This document shows, in pieces, positions 20,522 through 32,610 of a DNA stretch of 64,000 bases. Made by a program: the position numbers and the translations under genes. Under the pieces are notes generated by a model. It did not search any database. It was not told where the DNA came from and saw only the letters and a program-made list of their open reading frames with translations. Origin of the DNA: Pascua guehoae (taxonomy: Eukaryota > Basidiomycota > Tremellomycetes > Trichosporonales > Trichosporonaceae); contig BCJX01000002.1 of assembly GCA_001600415.1 (NCBI GenBank), positions 672,517 to 736,516 on the forward strand, written 5' to 3'. Within the stretch, counting starts at the first letter, position 1, and each line of letters starts with the position of its first letter.

Positions 20522-23500
20522 TCACACACGCCCGTCTGTCCGGGATGGTGGTGACAAGAGCGGCGCAATAGACGGCAACCCAAACGATCCGCGTCCCAGA
20601 CGCTGCGCTTCCTGGGCCTGATGGGCCTGCTGCGCGTGATGGGGGGCCTGCTGCATGTTGGGTGACATGTGCGGTGGCGCGTGCTGCGGTTGGGATGGGA
20701 CGTGCTCCCTCTGGCGGTTGTTCCGCTCGTGCCGCTCCGAGCGCTCGCGCTGTTGGCCATCTCCGGTATTCCTACTCGGCCTCTTCTCGGGGCTCTGGCT
20801 CGGTGCCGAGGGGGGCGCGGAAGGCTGTGCAACCGACACCGACTTGACCGCTGCAGAGTCTTTGGTGTAAAGCGCACCATCCACGCTGTCGGTGAGCGAC
20901 CACCCGAGGTCGGTCAGGTCGCGCCCGATGCGCTCGAGGAAGGCATCGCGCGACGCGCTCGGATCGGGGAAGTACGACGTGACCAGTGTGCGAAGGTTGT
21001 TCTGGTTGTCAGCAAGTGTCCTACCGCCGGAATGTGTATAAAACGAACCTTTACATTCTCCACAAATCCCCTCGCGTTCTCCTGCAGACCGGGGTCGAGA
21101 CCTTCAAAGCCAAGGGCGTGCGCACGTGCCCAAGTCACCTCGTCCTGGGGTGGCGGTGGGTTTGCATTCCCAGGGGCAGCGAGAACAATGGCGGGGTAGT
21201 CGACGTGGATCTCTGGACGGGGCGGCTCAGGGGGTTGGTATCGTGGCCCAGTGGGAAAGGGCTGAGGCTGCACATCAGTGTATTGGAGTGCGCCTCGGTT
21301 TTGCGCCGGTGCCTGCTGCTGTTGTTGCTGTTGTTGTTGTTGTTGTTGTTGCTGCTGTTGGGTCTGCTGCTGCTGAGCCTGCTGCTGTTGGGCCTGCTGC
21401 TGAGCCGGCTGTGGCTGTAACTGCTGGGCAGTGCGTGACGACCTGGCAGGTGCGGCAGGCTGGGGTACTTGTGGCAAGGGCGCTTGTGGCATGGCGGCGT
21501 TAGTCACGGCGATTGGTGACAGGTGCGGGGAGCGACCGGGGCCAACGACAGGCCCAGGCGCCGGGGCGGCAATAACAGTAGGTTGGCGCTGAGGATACCA
21601 CTCGTCGGCGTGGGGAGACAGCTGCGCGTGCCGAGGCGGCTCCAACCCAAGCGCCGAGTGGGACGACGAGCCGTGAGGATACCCGGGGTAGCCATGGCCA
21701 AAGAGCGCAGGTGGCTGAATAGGTGCCGAGTGCGGCGAGGGAAGGGTGGGTGCGCGCGAGGACGAGTGCGTCGACGGACGGTAAGGATACGCTGGTGCCT
21801 TTTGACCGTGGATGTACGACGACGACGATGAAGGCGGTTGATGGGGTGGTGCGGCGTAGTACGATGACGGGTGGCCGTAAGCTGCTGCAGACGCGTGTCG
21901 GTCCTGCTGCCGGATGTCTGGATACCGCTCGGCGTAGCGCGAGTCGTAGCGAGGGTCGGGGTAGCGACTGTCATAGTGCGAGCCAGAGTAGCGGCTGTCA
22001 GAGTAGCGACGGTCAAGGTGACGAGGATCTGGCCGCAGATCGGCGCGAGAATCGGTACGCGGGTCTGTACGCGAATCGGCATAGCCTTCGTAGCGGACGT
22101 CACGGACGTCACGAATGTCGCGCACCTCGAGGCGACTGCTGTCGCGCCCATCACGTGGCTCGCGGCCTTCGAGCTGCGCGTCGTGGCGTACATCGTGGCG
22201 TGTGCCGTGGCGTGAATCCAGTCGTGCCTCGGACCGTAAGTCAGGCCGGCTGTCAGGACGCTCCAGAGTCGGGTCGTATCGAGCCTCGTAACGCGAGTCA
22301 TATCGCACGTCGTGGCGACTGCTACGACTGCCGTTGGAACGAGGCTCACGCGGCTCACGATCATCGATAGGCAAGACGGGACGGAGGAGGGCGTCGCGAC
22401 CAGCGAGGTCGAGGTCGCTACGCGCCGAAGGGAGCGGCGCCGGGTACCTCTCTCGGTCCCTCTCGAGCTCACGCACCCGACCCCTCTCAACCTCGCGCAG
22501 GCGTTCCTGTTCATGCTCGCGCAGCCGCTCCCTCTCTGCCTGCTCGCGCTCACGCTCCCATGCGCGTTCGCGTTCACGGTCACGTTCCCGCTCACGTTCG
22601 CGTTCGCGTTCACGTTCACGCTCGCGCTCGCGCTCCCTCGCGGCCAGCTTGCGTTCGCGCTCAATGCGCTCGAGCTCTGCCTCCTTTTCCCTCTCCTCCT
22701 CCCTTGCCTTTTCCTCGCGGTACCGCCGGTCGCGCTCCTCTCGATCCTGCCTTGCTGCCTCCTCGTCGCGCTGGCGTCGTTGGAGCGCCTCCTCGCGCAA
22801 GACCTCGGCGGGTGGCGGGGAAGGGTTTGGCGCTTCCATTACCTGGTCCGTGTCAAAGCGGCGGGCGATAAACTCGTCCGCGGCAATCTCCACAATGTCT
22901 GGGTCTTCTTGCATGTCTGCAGGCTTTTGTGCGCGCTTGGCAGTGGGTCGGCCGCCTGTGTCTGTGCGTGAAATGGACTCTGATCGATCACGTGCGGTGC
23001 GTTCGTGTCGTTCGCGTTCGTCACTCTCTGGTGGGGAAGGGTAGGCCCCATCCAAGCCAGTGCGTGGCGTTCTGGCTGTGTTTGGCGACTGGTCGTCAAA
23101 CCCAAACTCGTCGAGTGTGCGCTGCGCCACTGCACGGCCGCGCTCGCCAGCAGGCGCGGCAGTGCGGCCCTTTGACGTGGTCGCCTGCGCCTGCTGAGGG
23201 GGAGGAGCCGGGGTCGAGGTCGACTCGGTGGCGACAGACGTGCGGTCTTTGGTGCTTGTTGGTGGTGCGGTAGGAGTGTCGCGTGCGTCGCGTGAGTCGC
23301 GGGGGCGCTTGGCGCGACCGTTGCCTGTAGGGGTGGCGCTCTCGGCGGGGCTCACCGCGCGTTCCTTGTTGCGGTCGGGACCGCGCAACGTACCAGAGGA
23401 CGTGCGCGAGGAAGGGCGCGGCGCAGTAGCTGGAGCTGGAGCTGGAGCTTCGGTGGGAACAGTGTGGCCGTTGCTCGCTTGTGCAGGCTCGGAGCGGCGT

Positions 23501-25101
23501 GGATTGCGACGCGTGGGTAAAGTGGCAGACAGAGGAGTCGACGGTGTTGCGCTCCGGGATTTGGGACGCTTGGAAAGGGGACGCTCGGACGACGAAGAAG
23601 GAGGGGGGGAAGGGTCCCGTTGGCGTTTTGGGGCCCCAAGCGTCCAGCGTGCCTTGACAGGACGCCGCGTGCTCGACGACGACGACTCTGCGCGAGGTAC
23701 GTCGGTCACAGGCCGAGCTTGTTCCCCAGACGCAGTCGCAGTCACACCCGTGTCGAGAGGCGTATCGTTGAGAGGCATGTCGACGTCTGCATGGGGGGAA
23801 GAATGGGGTGAAAAAGGCGAGTGGTGTGGTGTGGTGTGTGGTGTGGTGTGGTGTGGTGTGGTGTGGTGTGTGTGTTGTGTATTTGCGCGTGTGTGGAGGG
23901 GTGCGAAGAGGGAAGGTCAGTTTTGACTCGCATGGTAAAGGGAAGTCTGCGTCATGCACTCACCAATTGTTGGCAGCTCAGTTGCCACCGCCATTTCGTC
24001 CCCCGTTTCCGCGGGGGTTGGTTGTGTAGCTGCTTCTGCTTCTGCCTGGTTCTCACGACCTTCCAACGCACGTTCGGCCTGGGGTTCACCCTGGCCAGCC
24101 CCTTCGCCGGCCTGCGGCGGCGGTGGTCGTTCACCATTGGCACTGGGGCCCGCCCCAGTCTCTCCTTGACTGCCAGATGCAGCCTGGCCCTCCGCTGGCG
24201 CGGTCCCCGAGCCCGAGGCCTCACCACTACCCTCGGCTTGGGCGGAAGATGCACCCCCCTCTGTTTTGGGGCGTGTGCGTGGCCGCCCGCGGCCACGCTT
24301 TGGTGCGTTTGGGTCTGGCGCGGGTTCGGGGCTAGGCGAGCGGAGGTACTTGTTGCCATACTCGTCGACGACCTCGATGGCCCAGCCCTTCCATCCCTTG
24401 CGCTTCTTCCGCCTCGGGGGGCCCGTCGGGGTCTCGGCCTCGGCAGACGCGGATGCGGTCGCGCCCTCGCTCGCGCGTCCACCTGCACTTGCCCCCCGTG
24501 CAGCACTGCCCTCTGCGTGTGGGTGCGGTGCAGTGGTTGCGGTGGTAAAGGTCGCGTCTGAGGCGGCGTCGGACGGTGGGGGGTGGGGGACCGGAGATGA
24601 CTGCAGCACGCGGTTGCTTGGTGTGGCTTGGCGGGATGAAGTGGTGGCTGTGGCTGTCGAGGCGGCGCGTTTTCCTTTGTTCGCGTCGGGCGGCGCGGGG
24701 GACGAGCTAGCAACTGCTCGCAACGGGCGCGGCGATGCGCGCGCGGGGCTGGTGATGGTCGCGGCGACGGGCTCGGTGGGAAGGCGGGGCGATACAATCG
24801 GAGCGATAGGTGCGAGCCACAGCTTTGGTGCCGTGGTCTCGGAGGGCGGTACAGACCGCGGAGCTGTCGGCGCCTTGGCGTGGTGGTCGGCCTCGGCCTT
24901 TGCGTCTGCCATGTCTGATCTGGGGGGCGCGGGGGCGACAGTCGTACTCAAGCGCGGACGCTCGGGCGGTGGTGCCGAGTGCGAGCCCGAGCTTGACGAC
25001 GCGGGTGCGGCGGCGGCAGTCGCGGCGGTGGCCCAGCGCGGCGCAGAGCGCGGCGCGCCCGAGGACGGTGCAGCCGCACCGGACGTGCTCATGGATGGCA
25101 A
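20522..25101 (-). CDS. Large low-complexity protein with AT-hook, RE-rich and polyQ tracts
   Basis: Three exons (25101-23964, 23786-21049, 21001-20522) give 1451 aa. I do not recognise a named family. Visible parts: a basic block with KGWKGWAIEVVDEYGN (about 230-250); an AT-hook KRGRGRPRTRPK (about 268-279) expected to bind the AT minor groove; an acidic, Gln/Glu-rich stretch; a very long Arg/Glu alternating segment (about 707-825), probably a charged single alpha-helix; an Arg/Asp/Tyr repeat region (about 860-1020, many YDSRY and DSR units); Pro/Tyr-rich sequence; a Gln tract (about 1195-1240); and a more ordered C-terminal part, GFEGLDPGLQENARGFVENV through TDLGWSLTDSVDGAL. Intron 1 (23963-23787) contains a CACAC/ACCAC polypyrimidine tract and joins G to AC in frame. 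A nuclear chromatin or RNA-associated role is inferred from the AT-hook and composition. Confidence 0.8.
21312..21404. repeat. CAG/CAA trinucleotide tract encoding polyglutamine
   Basis: A run of CTG/TTG on the plus strand (CAG/CAA on the coding strand) encodes about 17 consecutive Gln followed and preceded by Gln-rich sequence in the AT-hook protein. Mixed CAG and CAA codons suggest selection on the protein rather than a pure slippage tract. Confidence 0.85.
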
Positions 25102-25543
25102 AGGGGCAAAGGGGATGGTCGGTGCTCGGTGCTCGGTGCGGGCGTGCGGTGATCGCTAGTGTGTTGGGTGGAGAGTGTTGTGTTTTCTGCTCGCTCGTTG
25201 TTTGGGTAGAGTGGCCTGTGCCACGGCGGCCCGGCGGGCTGGCTGCGAGGTGGCGGTGACGGATGGGCGCGCGGTACAGGGAGCGTAGGGTGACGACGCG
25301 GAGAGTGGAGGGGGGGGGGGGGGGGTTGGGTAGATGGCGAGTGGCGCGTATGCAGCGCGTCTGGTTGTTGTTTGTGTAGTGGCGAAGAGAGCGATGGATG
25401 AATGTATGAATGGATGGATGGATAAGAAGTGGAGAGTTGACAAGTGGGGGTTGGTTGACGAGTGGATGATGGTGATGGTGATCAAGGGTGGGTGACCTGG
25501 CTGGCTGGCGGAGGTTGTGTGTGTGGTGAATGTGGAATAATGG

Positions 25544-25577
25544 TTGGATGGATGGATGGATGGATGGATGGATGGAT
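25544..25577. repeat. GGAT tetranucleotide microsatellite
   Basis: About eight tandem copies of GGAT. A shorter related tract (ATGGATGG) lies near 25400-25420. Confidence 0.85.
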
Positions 25578-26056
25578 TGCTTCAGCCCAGTCTATGGGTT
25601 GCGTGCCACGCCCCTGCCTGCGCCTCCTGTGCGTGCGTACATGCATTTGCATTATTACAGAGAGAGAGGGAGAGTGCATCAGTCCTTGCCACTTGCTTGG
25701 TTGCTGGCTGGCTGGCTGGCTGGGACCTAGCCTAAGCATCCGAGTGCAACAGTGTGTGGCTCTTTTGCATGCGCGCCGCCCCTGGGGCGGGGGGGAGGGG
25801 GCGACTGGGTCGAGGGGCTCTTGGGGTCTGGGTCGAGGCGACAAAAAAACGCGCTAAACGACCCAACAAGCATGCATGCCTTTCCGCTCTTTTCCCAAAA
25901 TGGGGACTCTCTGTCCCTCACCGCAGCGTGCACAGCACCGCAACCAACCCCCGGTAACAAAACCCAATGTCAACCCAGTCCATGCAACACCGGGTTTTGC
26001 AACCATGGCAAGGCACATGACAACGGCCACAGAGGCCCGCTTTGGGTGTGGGAGTC

Positions 26057-26109
26057 GGGGGGGGGGGGGGGGGAGGGGGGGGGGGTTTTTTGGGGGGGGG
26101 GGACCCCTT

Positions 26110-26141
<32 letters not shown>
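26057..26141. repeat. Extreme poly-G tract
   Basis: An 85-bp segment consists almost only of G, interrupted by a single A, a T6 run and ACCCCTTTT; the last G run is about 29 bases. Such sequence can form G-quadruplexes and is also a common site of base-calling or assembly error. Confidence 0.85.
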
Positions 26142-26142
<1 letters not shown>

Positions 26143-29100
26143 AGAGGGAGAGTGTTTATGTGAGTGGACGGACACCTTCGTGTGTGGGTGGGTGTGTGGG
26201 TGTGTGTGGTGTGTGTGGCTCAGGGTGGCCCCTTGTTGGGATCTCAGGGGTCGCGCGTCAACCACTCGGACCTGTTACGTTTTAACACTCTTATTCAGGG
26301 TCTAGACCAAACTGATCCACCTTACGCCATGTGGCGCCAGTTCAAAGAATGACCACCCACCCAAACTACCCTCGTCCCATCCCCATTTTCATCTTCTCAC
26401 CCTCTACATTTTTTTTTTATATTCACCATTATTCTATGCAAAACGCTACCTCGTTCCATGAGGTTTTCAATGATAAAGTATATTACATCTACCAGGTTAT
26501 TACAGCTGAAGAGGCTCCAAGTCGTTGTAATACATTGAAATGGCCAGTGGCAAAGTGCCACTCTCGCCACAGTGGCTGATCCCAGCTCCCAGTCTGAAAT
26601 TTATCGTGGGGCAAATGGGGAAGGGAGGGCTCCTCAGTCTCGCTGCCATGCAAAGTGAAGATGCCCTCCTTTTGTCTTCTCTGATTTACCACCCCCAAAA
26701 CTGCGGGTGTGACGTGTGGTTTGTGTTGAGAAGCATGCCTCGTAGCCCTCTTTGCCCCTGCTGATTCCTCGTGTTCAATACTCCGTTTCCTCTCACCGGA
26801 CACACAACCGCGCCCATCTTGCCAGCATTGAACACTTGTATGTCTCATCTTTGCGTGCATGGGATACTGGGTGTGCTGAAAAAATTGTGGCCAATACTGC
26901 ATGCACAAGTTTGACCTGTTGTCCGTCCAGAGTGGTGCGACGATGGGTGCCACACTGCGTACACGGCGAGTGTTGGGAGTTTGATGGCACAATCCTGGCC
27001 CTCCCCATAGGCGACCAAACGCACCAATGAGGAGGCGGGGTCATGCAGGGCAAGCGGGTGTTTGTGTCACTGGCCCTTTTGTTCGTTTTTTGTCGTCTTC
27101 GGCCGGTGGTGAAAAGGGGAGGAGGAAAGATGGAATTCCCCCTCCACCGCACGCACTGACCCCTGGAGTGGCAAAGTGGGAAAGTGACACCATTTCCTCG
27201 CCTTCGTTTTGGCGGTGCGCATCGAATGCCGTAACATTCCTCGGAAAACGCCACACCACCGACATCAGGAGCGTGTCACATGATGGGGAAATGGACGAGA
27301 CGTGGACAAAGTGGATGTAGTTGCATGTGCATCCAACTTTGTGGATGGTGATGCTTGGGTGCGGATGTGGGAAACGGCCGCCACTGTGTAGTTGACGGTG
27401 GAGTGGGTTGTCCAGGGGCAAGGGGCGAGGCTACCGAGCAGAGAGCAAAGGCATGACTTGGGTTAGCGCCGTGCCCAGATCGGCTCGGTTGGTCCCGTTT
27501 CCGGCATCTGACCCGCACATTGGTATGGCTGCCACCTCAGGGACAAAACTCTATTCCACCCTACCCCCACCGCCGACCTGTTTAGGCACCCGTTCAACAT
27601 AGGCGTGGTTCGCATGGCTTAATTCCGCCTCCTCTCCTTGCTTGGCACACGAGGGGGGGGCCGACCTGACCGTGACATCTGGCACCGCACAGTGCCAAAT
27701 GCCGCCATAGGCATAGGGGGCGGCAAAGAGTTGGTGTATCGTTTCATGTGTACAGCCTTGTATCCACCCACATTACATTGTGCGAGTGGATGACAGGAGC
27801 AAGGCGCTGGCCGAGTCACTGCGGCGAATGGGACCCCCAAGTGGAGGTTTGGGGTGGCTCTGACCCTCTGCGAATTTATCCGGAAGTCTGTCCGGACTGG
27901 CAATGTGGCCGAGCCGAGTTTCAAAGGCCGTCACAAAAATCGCCAGAGGCAAGCTGAACGGCGCGTCCGAGTCTCTAACACCGGGTCTGTGGACGAGCAC
28001 CACAGATACGTATGCAAGTGGGGACTAGAGGCCCCAGCTCCACCTGGCAAGGCTGCGGGTCGATGAGACTCTGCAGCCTCACCAACGATTTGCAGATTCT
28101 GGGTGGACGGTCATACTGGTCCACAGAAAGGAAATGAATCAGGCTTTTGGAATGGGGCAAGTTGGATCTTCTGGGTTAGAGTACTGCATATCGAGGGACA
28201 GTCCCCCAGAATCTCTTGCCAAGCATGCCGACCTGGTCTTGGCTGACGGTCGCCTGCACACAGCGCTTGGCGCGACAATGGAAAGCGGAGCGGGGCGTTT
28301 CATCCACTCGACGTTCAATTCCTTTCGGCAAGAGGACAAGCTGGCATTGGTGAATACTTTGGCGATTATACCAACTTGGGACTACTTGGGATCGAGTTGC
28401 TCGCGCACTGCTGTCTTTCGGATTGGCTGACTAAATGAGGTATTCCATTTCAGCACACCCTGCTCACGCTCAGGCGCGCTATGCCATATTCGAAACCTAC
28501 TTGTACTGATGAGACATGCCCTACAGGTCATATCTGAGATGCTGGCCTCGCCATCTGCGGCAGGACAGTCGTTAGTATCTCCAGCGTGAAAGAGGGGCCG
28601 TAGAGGACGATTTTGACTTATCCTTTCTAGTCCGCTTGCTCACTTGTTCTTTTTTAGCCTGCTCTTCCTTGTACAACACAATTACAGTTCCTTCGGGAGC
28701 TAGTACCTGGGACGCAAAGGACGGGGCAGACGCCGGCGGACGCGGGAGCGCATTCACCGTCTTACTTTATCACTCGTTTGAAATGACGCTGCTGGCAGAG
28801 CAATCCGAGCCTGATCCAGAACTCAGCTCGTGTTCCTATCCATGATCCAACAACTCTCAGATACAGCATTTTCCACTGAACATTCATCTTCTGCTCCCGT
28901 GGAGTACGGTTGTTAGTAAATGCTGTCGGGGAAGGGGGTGTGGGTGGGTGTGTGTTGTGCAAGAAGTGATAATGGTGCACAATATGTTGAAGAGAACGGT
29001 GCTGATGGCGGATAAAAGTTGGCCGAAACGGAGACCTGGGGGTGAGAGAGAGGGGGTGACCATTGATGGAGTCGGGGTTTGGGGGTCGGCGCGGGACCGC

Positions 29101-32100
29101 GAGACCTCCTGAATGTCCTGTTAACCTTCAGGTCGTGCACATCCTCACAAGCACTGAAATTATAGTCACGGTGTTGTGATTGTAATCGGGAATTTGCCTA
29201 CCTGATAGCATGATTTTGTCGGTATACAACACCCCTCAAGGCTGGGCCCAGACGTAGTACACGAGATTGACAAATCCTAATCGCTCGTGTTGCTAATACG
29301 GGTGGGGGACCTAGGGCCGGGAGTTTGCGGTACATGAGCGAGCAACGACTAGTTATAATACTGCACTGCAGGCGAGTTCAACCTAGTAGACGGGGAGTGA
29401 GGGGCGTGGGTGAACGACAGACTTCTTTGAATGGAGCATTGCTTGCGCGGGTGCGGGAGTCTCACCGCTCGTATCTTGCTAGGTCCAACTCGCCACTGAC
29501 AGATGACTGTTTAAGAGCAAAGGTGGATTAAACCCGCAGTGCTTCGGACCACAACGTACGTATATATACGCACCCCAATCGACATTGCGAAACGCTTGAC
29601 CACCCGACCTTTGAATCAGATTCCACGCAAAGAAAAACGGCGTCAGCGGCAGAGTTTACTATACCAAGCTCGTCTCCGCCCAGGAATCTGAGGCGGGAAA
29701 TGTGCCTGGTACGCAAAGACAGAGGAACCGACATCTTGCAGCTCCAACACTCTCCGCCTCCCGCTCGAACAAATATGCGCAGGCATATCTTCTCGGGGCA
29801 GGGGCAAGATATCCCCATGAAATACATCCCCGAGTCGGTCAAGTGCTCCGAAAAGGTAGGAGTAAATAACAATGGGCCACAAACGGCACGGTGTCACGCC
29901 AAGTCCGGCCGAGGGCGGCTAGAAGCGGCATGACCGCTGGTGCTGCCGGCAATTGTTCCTGGCAATGCCACGACGAGTTCACTCACACTTTTACCACTCT
30001 TATTGATCCCGACGGACTCGCACGGCCTTCTCAACACCAATGTCGAATGCCAATTGCAAGGCATAAAAGGTGCTCGCACGGGGACGTAGTGTCCAAACGC
30101 ATACGCTAGGGGAGGGCCCGTTTTCAGAGATGCAACATCTCATCATCATGTTCAACCATTATCGATCATTATCTCCTCAATGGCTGCCTGATGCTGGGTG
30201 ATGGTCGGTGTCGCCGTCCTTGTCCAAGCTGGAATCGTCGGCTTGCCAGAGAAGGCCAAGGGCATGGTCCCTATTCATTCGAGACAAACGACCTCGCCCC
30301 CTGTCTGTGTACCACAATCATACCTCGGCACCAAACAACCCACCACAGGCTAGACTTCCGCACAAGAATTTGTGTGCACAAAACTGCATGGGGCAAATGA
30401 ATGAACGAGTCGACGTCCAGACGAGTAAAGAAACCTATCCCCCACCTCATCGTTCAGAACAGTTGAGCAGTACACGACCCCGTTACGTTTACCCACGTAC
30501 CCTCAGAACACGCCCCCGCCACACTGAATTATCCCGACCCGACGAGCGGTGCAAGAGGATCTCTCGCGCCGCCATATGATTGTCCAAATCCACGGACGGG
30601 TAAGTGACCCATGCACACAAAACTGTAATATCCGTCTGTTTCCATGGTGATCGATCGAGCAATAACGCGACAAATTGGGGTTCCCGCGAGTAAGCTCTCA
30701 CCACCCCCCAAGAGCCGGCGGGACACTATTGTGTCCCCGTGGTGTTGCAATGTGAGCATTCAAACGGACAGTCGGCGATTCACACAATGGGAGCGGATAG
30801 CATACGAGGGCTTTCCGCGAGGAGCGTGGAAGAACGGACAAAGGCCACCATCGCCGGATCCCTCGACAGTGGAGCCCCTCCGTCATGGCTCGTCACGTGA
30901 CACGCGCAGCGAGACTCGAGATGTCGCCACCGTTGTTTCCCGTTCGGGAAGAAGCTCGAGAAACACAACTGTGGTGCTGATAAAATCAACTACGAGGTGG
31001 GTATGCGCCAACCTCCCATTTACACGCCCAGCGCACGAGGACCGATCGAGAATCAGCCCCAGTGTCCACGCACATCTCGCCAGTCTCGCCCACAAGTCTC
31101 ACCCATCCCGCACGTCCTACACTGGCCTTGTGTGCCCGACGAGGCGTGGCGCCCAACGTCCGACTCTGAATCACTCACCGTAGACTTGCCTTGGCGGTAC
31201 CCTGCAGCCCGCACGCGTCCTTATCGAAAGAAGGCTCAAGTAAATATACCCGCGGAGACGATGGTGACACACATTGACATTGCGGAGGCCCTCTCCACCT
31301 GGGCGAGCAAATCGCCATCCTGCCCAAAGGTTCCGCATGTGATTTGTGATCTGTGACCAGCATCATCGCAACCGTGCAATAGCGTACGCCACGCGGCCGC
31401 AAGACCATGTGCAACGTCCTGAAAGTGCCAAACTCCCCGCACAGTCCAACTTTCCGCACAAGCCGCCCCGCCAGGCTGGTGGCCAAGGCCGTCGTCGCAC
31501 GCCGACTCGTCTTCCTGCCCCCTCGACCACAATGGCAGAATATCTCTGCACACGGCACAGACCGCCATCCGTCTCACATGGCGTGCTCCCAACCCCTTCA
31601 ACCATTGCACAGCACGATTATCAGTGTCAGCCGATCGGCGTCGACAAGACGCCCATGAGCCGAGGAGACATTGGGCACGTGAAACCCCACCTCGTGCCGT
31701 CGACCAGAGGGTAGGTGGAGCCGAGTGACCAAAGTCTTGAGAACGGCGTCAACCCGGGCGGGCACGAAGAGGATGTGCTACGAAAGGGGATTCACGCTGC
31801 GTCGTAAAGGTCTTGCAACATGAGACCGCCGACGTAGATGTGCCCGCTGGAGCAGGATGGCGTGGCGTGCTCACCCTCTCACGTCCTCAGAGATGTAGGT
31901 GGTTGCGAAAGGACTTGTTGTCTCCCCGTGCCCTAACCCATGCAGGGCAGACCATCTGCACCCCCCGATCCCCGTGTCTTTTGTTAACCTCTGATCTGCT
32001 TCTCGATCACGTTCGACCTCTTGTGTTCTCGAAACTCGTGTCCTCTGCACGTTTGTTGTCTCTGCCCAGACGGCCAAGGCAGCCCCGCCGCCTGCAACCT

Positions 32101-32534
32101 GCAGCCATAGCTAGCTGCGTCGCCGCTGGCGTGTGGGTTGTCTCTGATGTCCTATCATCTCCCGTGTGCACAATTTCTGTCGCAACAGGATCAACCAGAG
32201 TCAAACCCTTTACCGTTGCCGCCGTGCTTTGTCAAAGATGCACGGACACGGATCTCACCAGAGAAAACGGTCATGGCCCGACGCGGGTCCGCTCCCTGAC
32301 TCGCGTTGCAGAGGAACACCTGGGTCACCAACGAGCTGGCCCGGTAGTGGTGCACGCCAGTGGTGAGTGGTTGTCAATAGGCCGAGGCAACGCACGAGGC
32401 AACGCACAAGGGTGTTTCTCAACGTGTAGAGATGGCGACCAACTTAGAGAAAGTAGACGGCAGAGGCCGGCATGCACGTGCCAGGCACTTTCGCCGCCGG
32501 TCACCTTGCTGCATCTTGCAAGCCTGTCCTTCAT

Positions 32535-32610
32535 GCCTGCAATCCTTCAAGCCTGCAATCCTTCAAGCCTGCAATCCTTCAAGCCTGCAAGCCTGCAAGC
32601 CTGCAATCCT
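32535..32610. repeat. 16-bp minisatellite GCCTGCAATCCTTCAA
   Basis: Three perfect tandem 16-bp units (32535-32582) are followed by two 8-bp half units GCCTGCAA and a partial unit. The unit itself looks like GCCTGCAA plus TCCTTCAA, so it may have grown from an 8-bp motif. Confidence 0.9.

Noticed and set aside
21504..22664. 386-codon minus-strand frame within the AT-hook gene
   Set aside because: An out-of-frame reading of the Arg/Glu repeat region; the overlapping 954-codon frame has consistent structure and correct splice joins.
28572..28980. Two short minus-strand frames that could be exons of a small basic protein
   Set aside because: The only good donor/acceptor combination joins them into an immediate stop, and no homology is recognisable.
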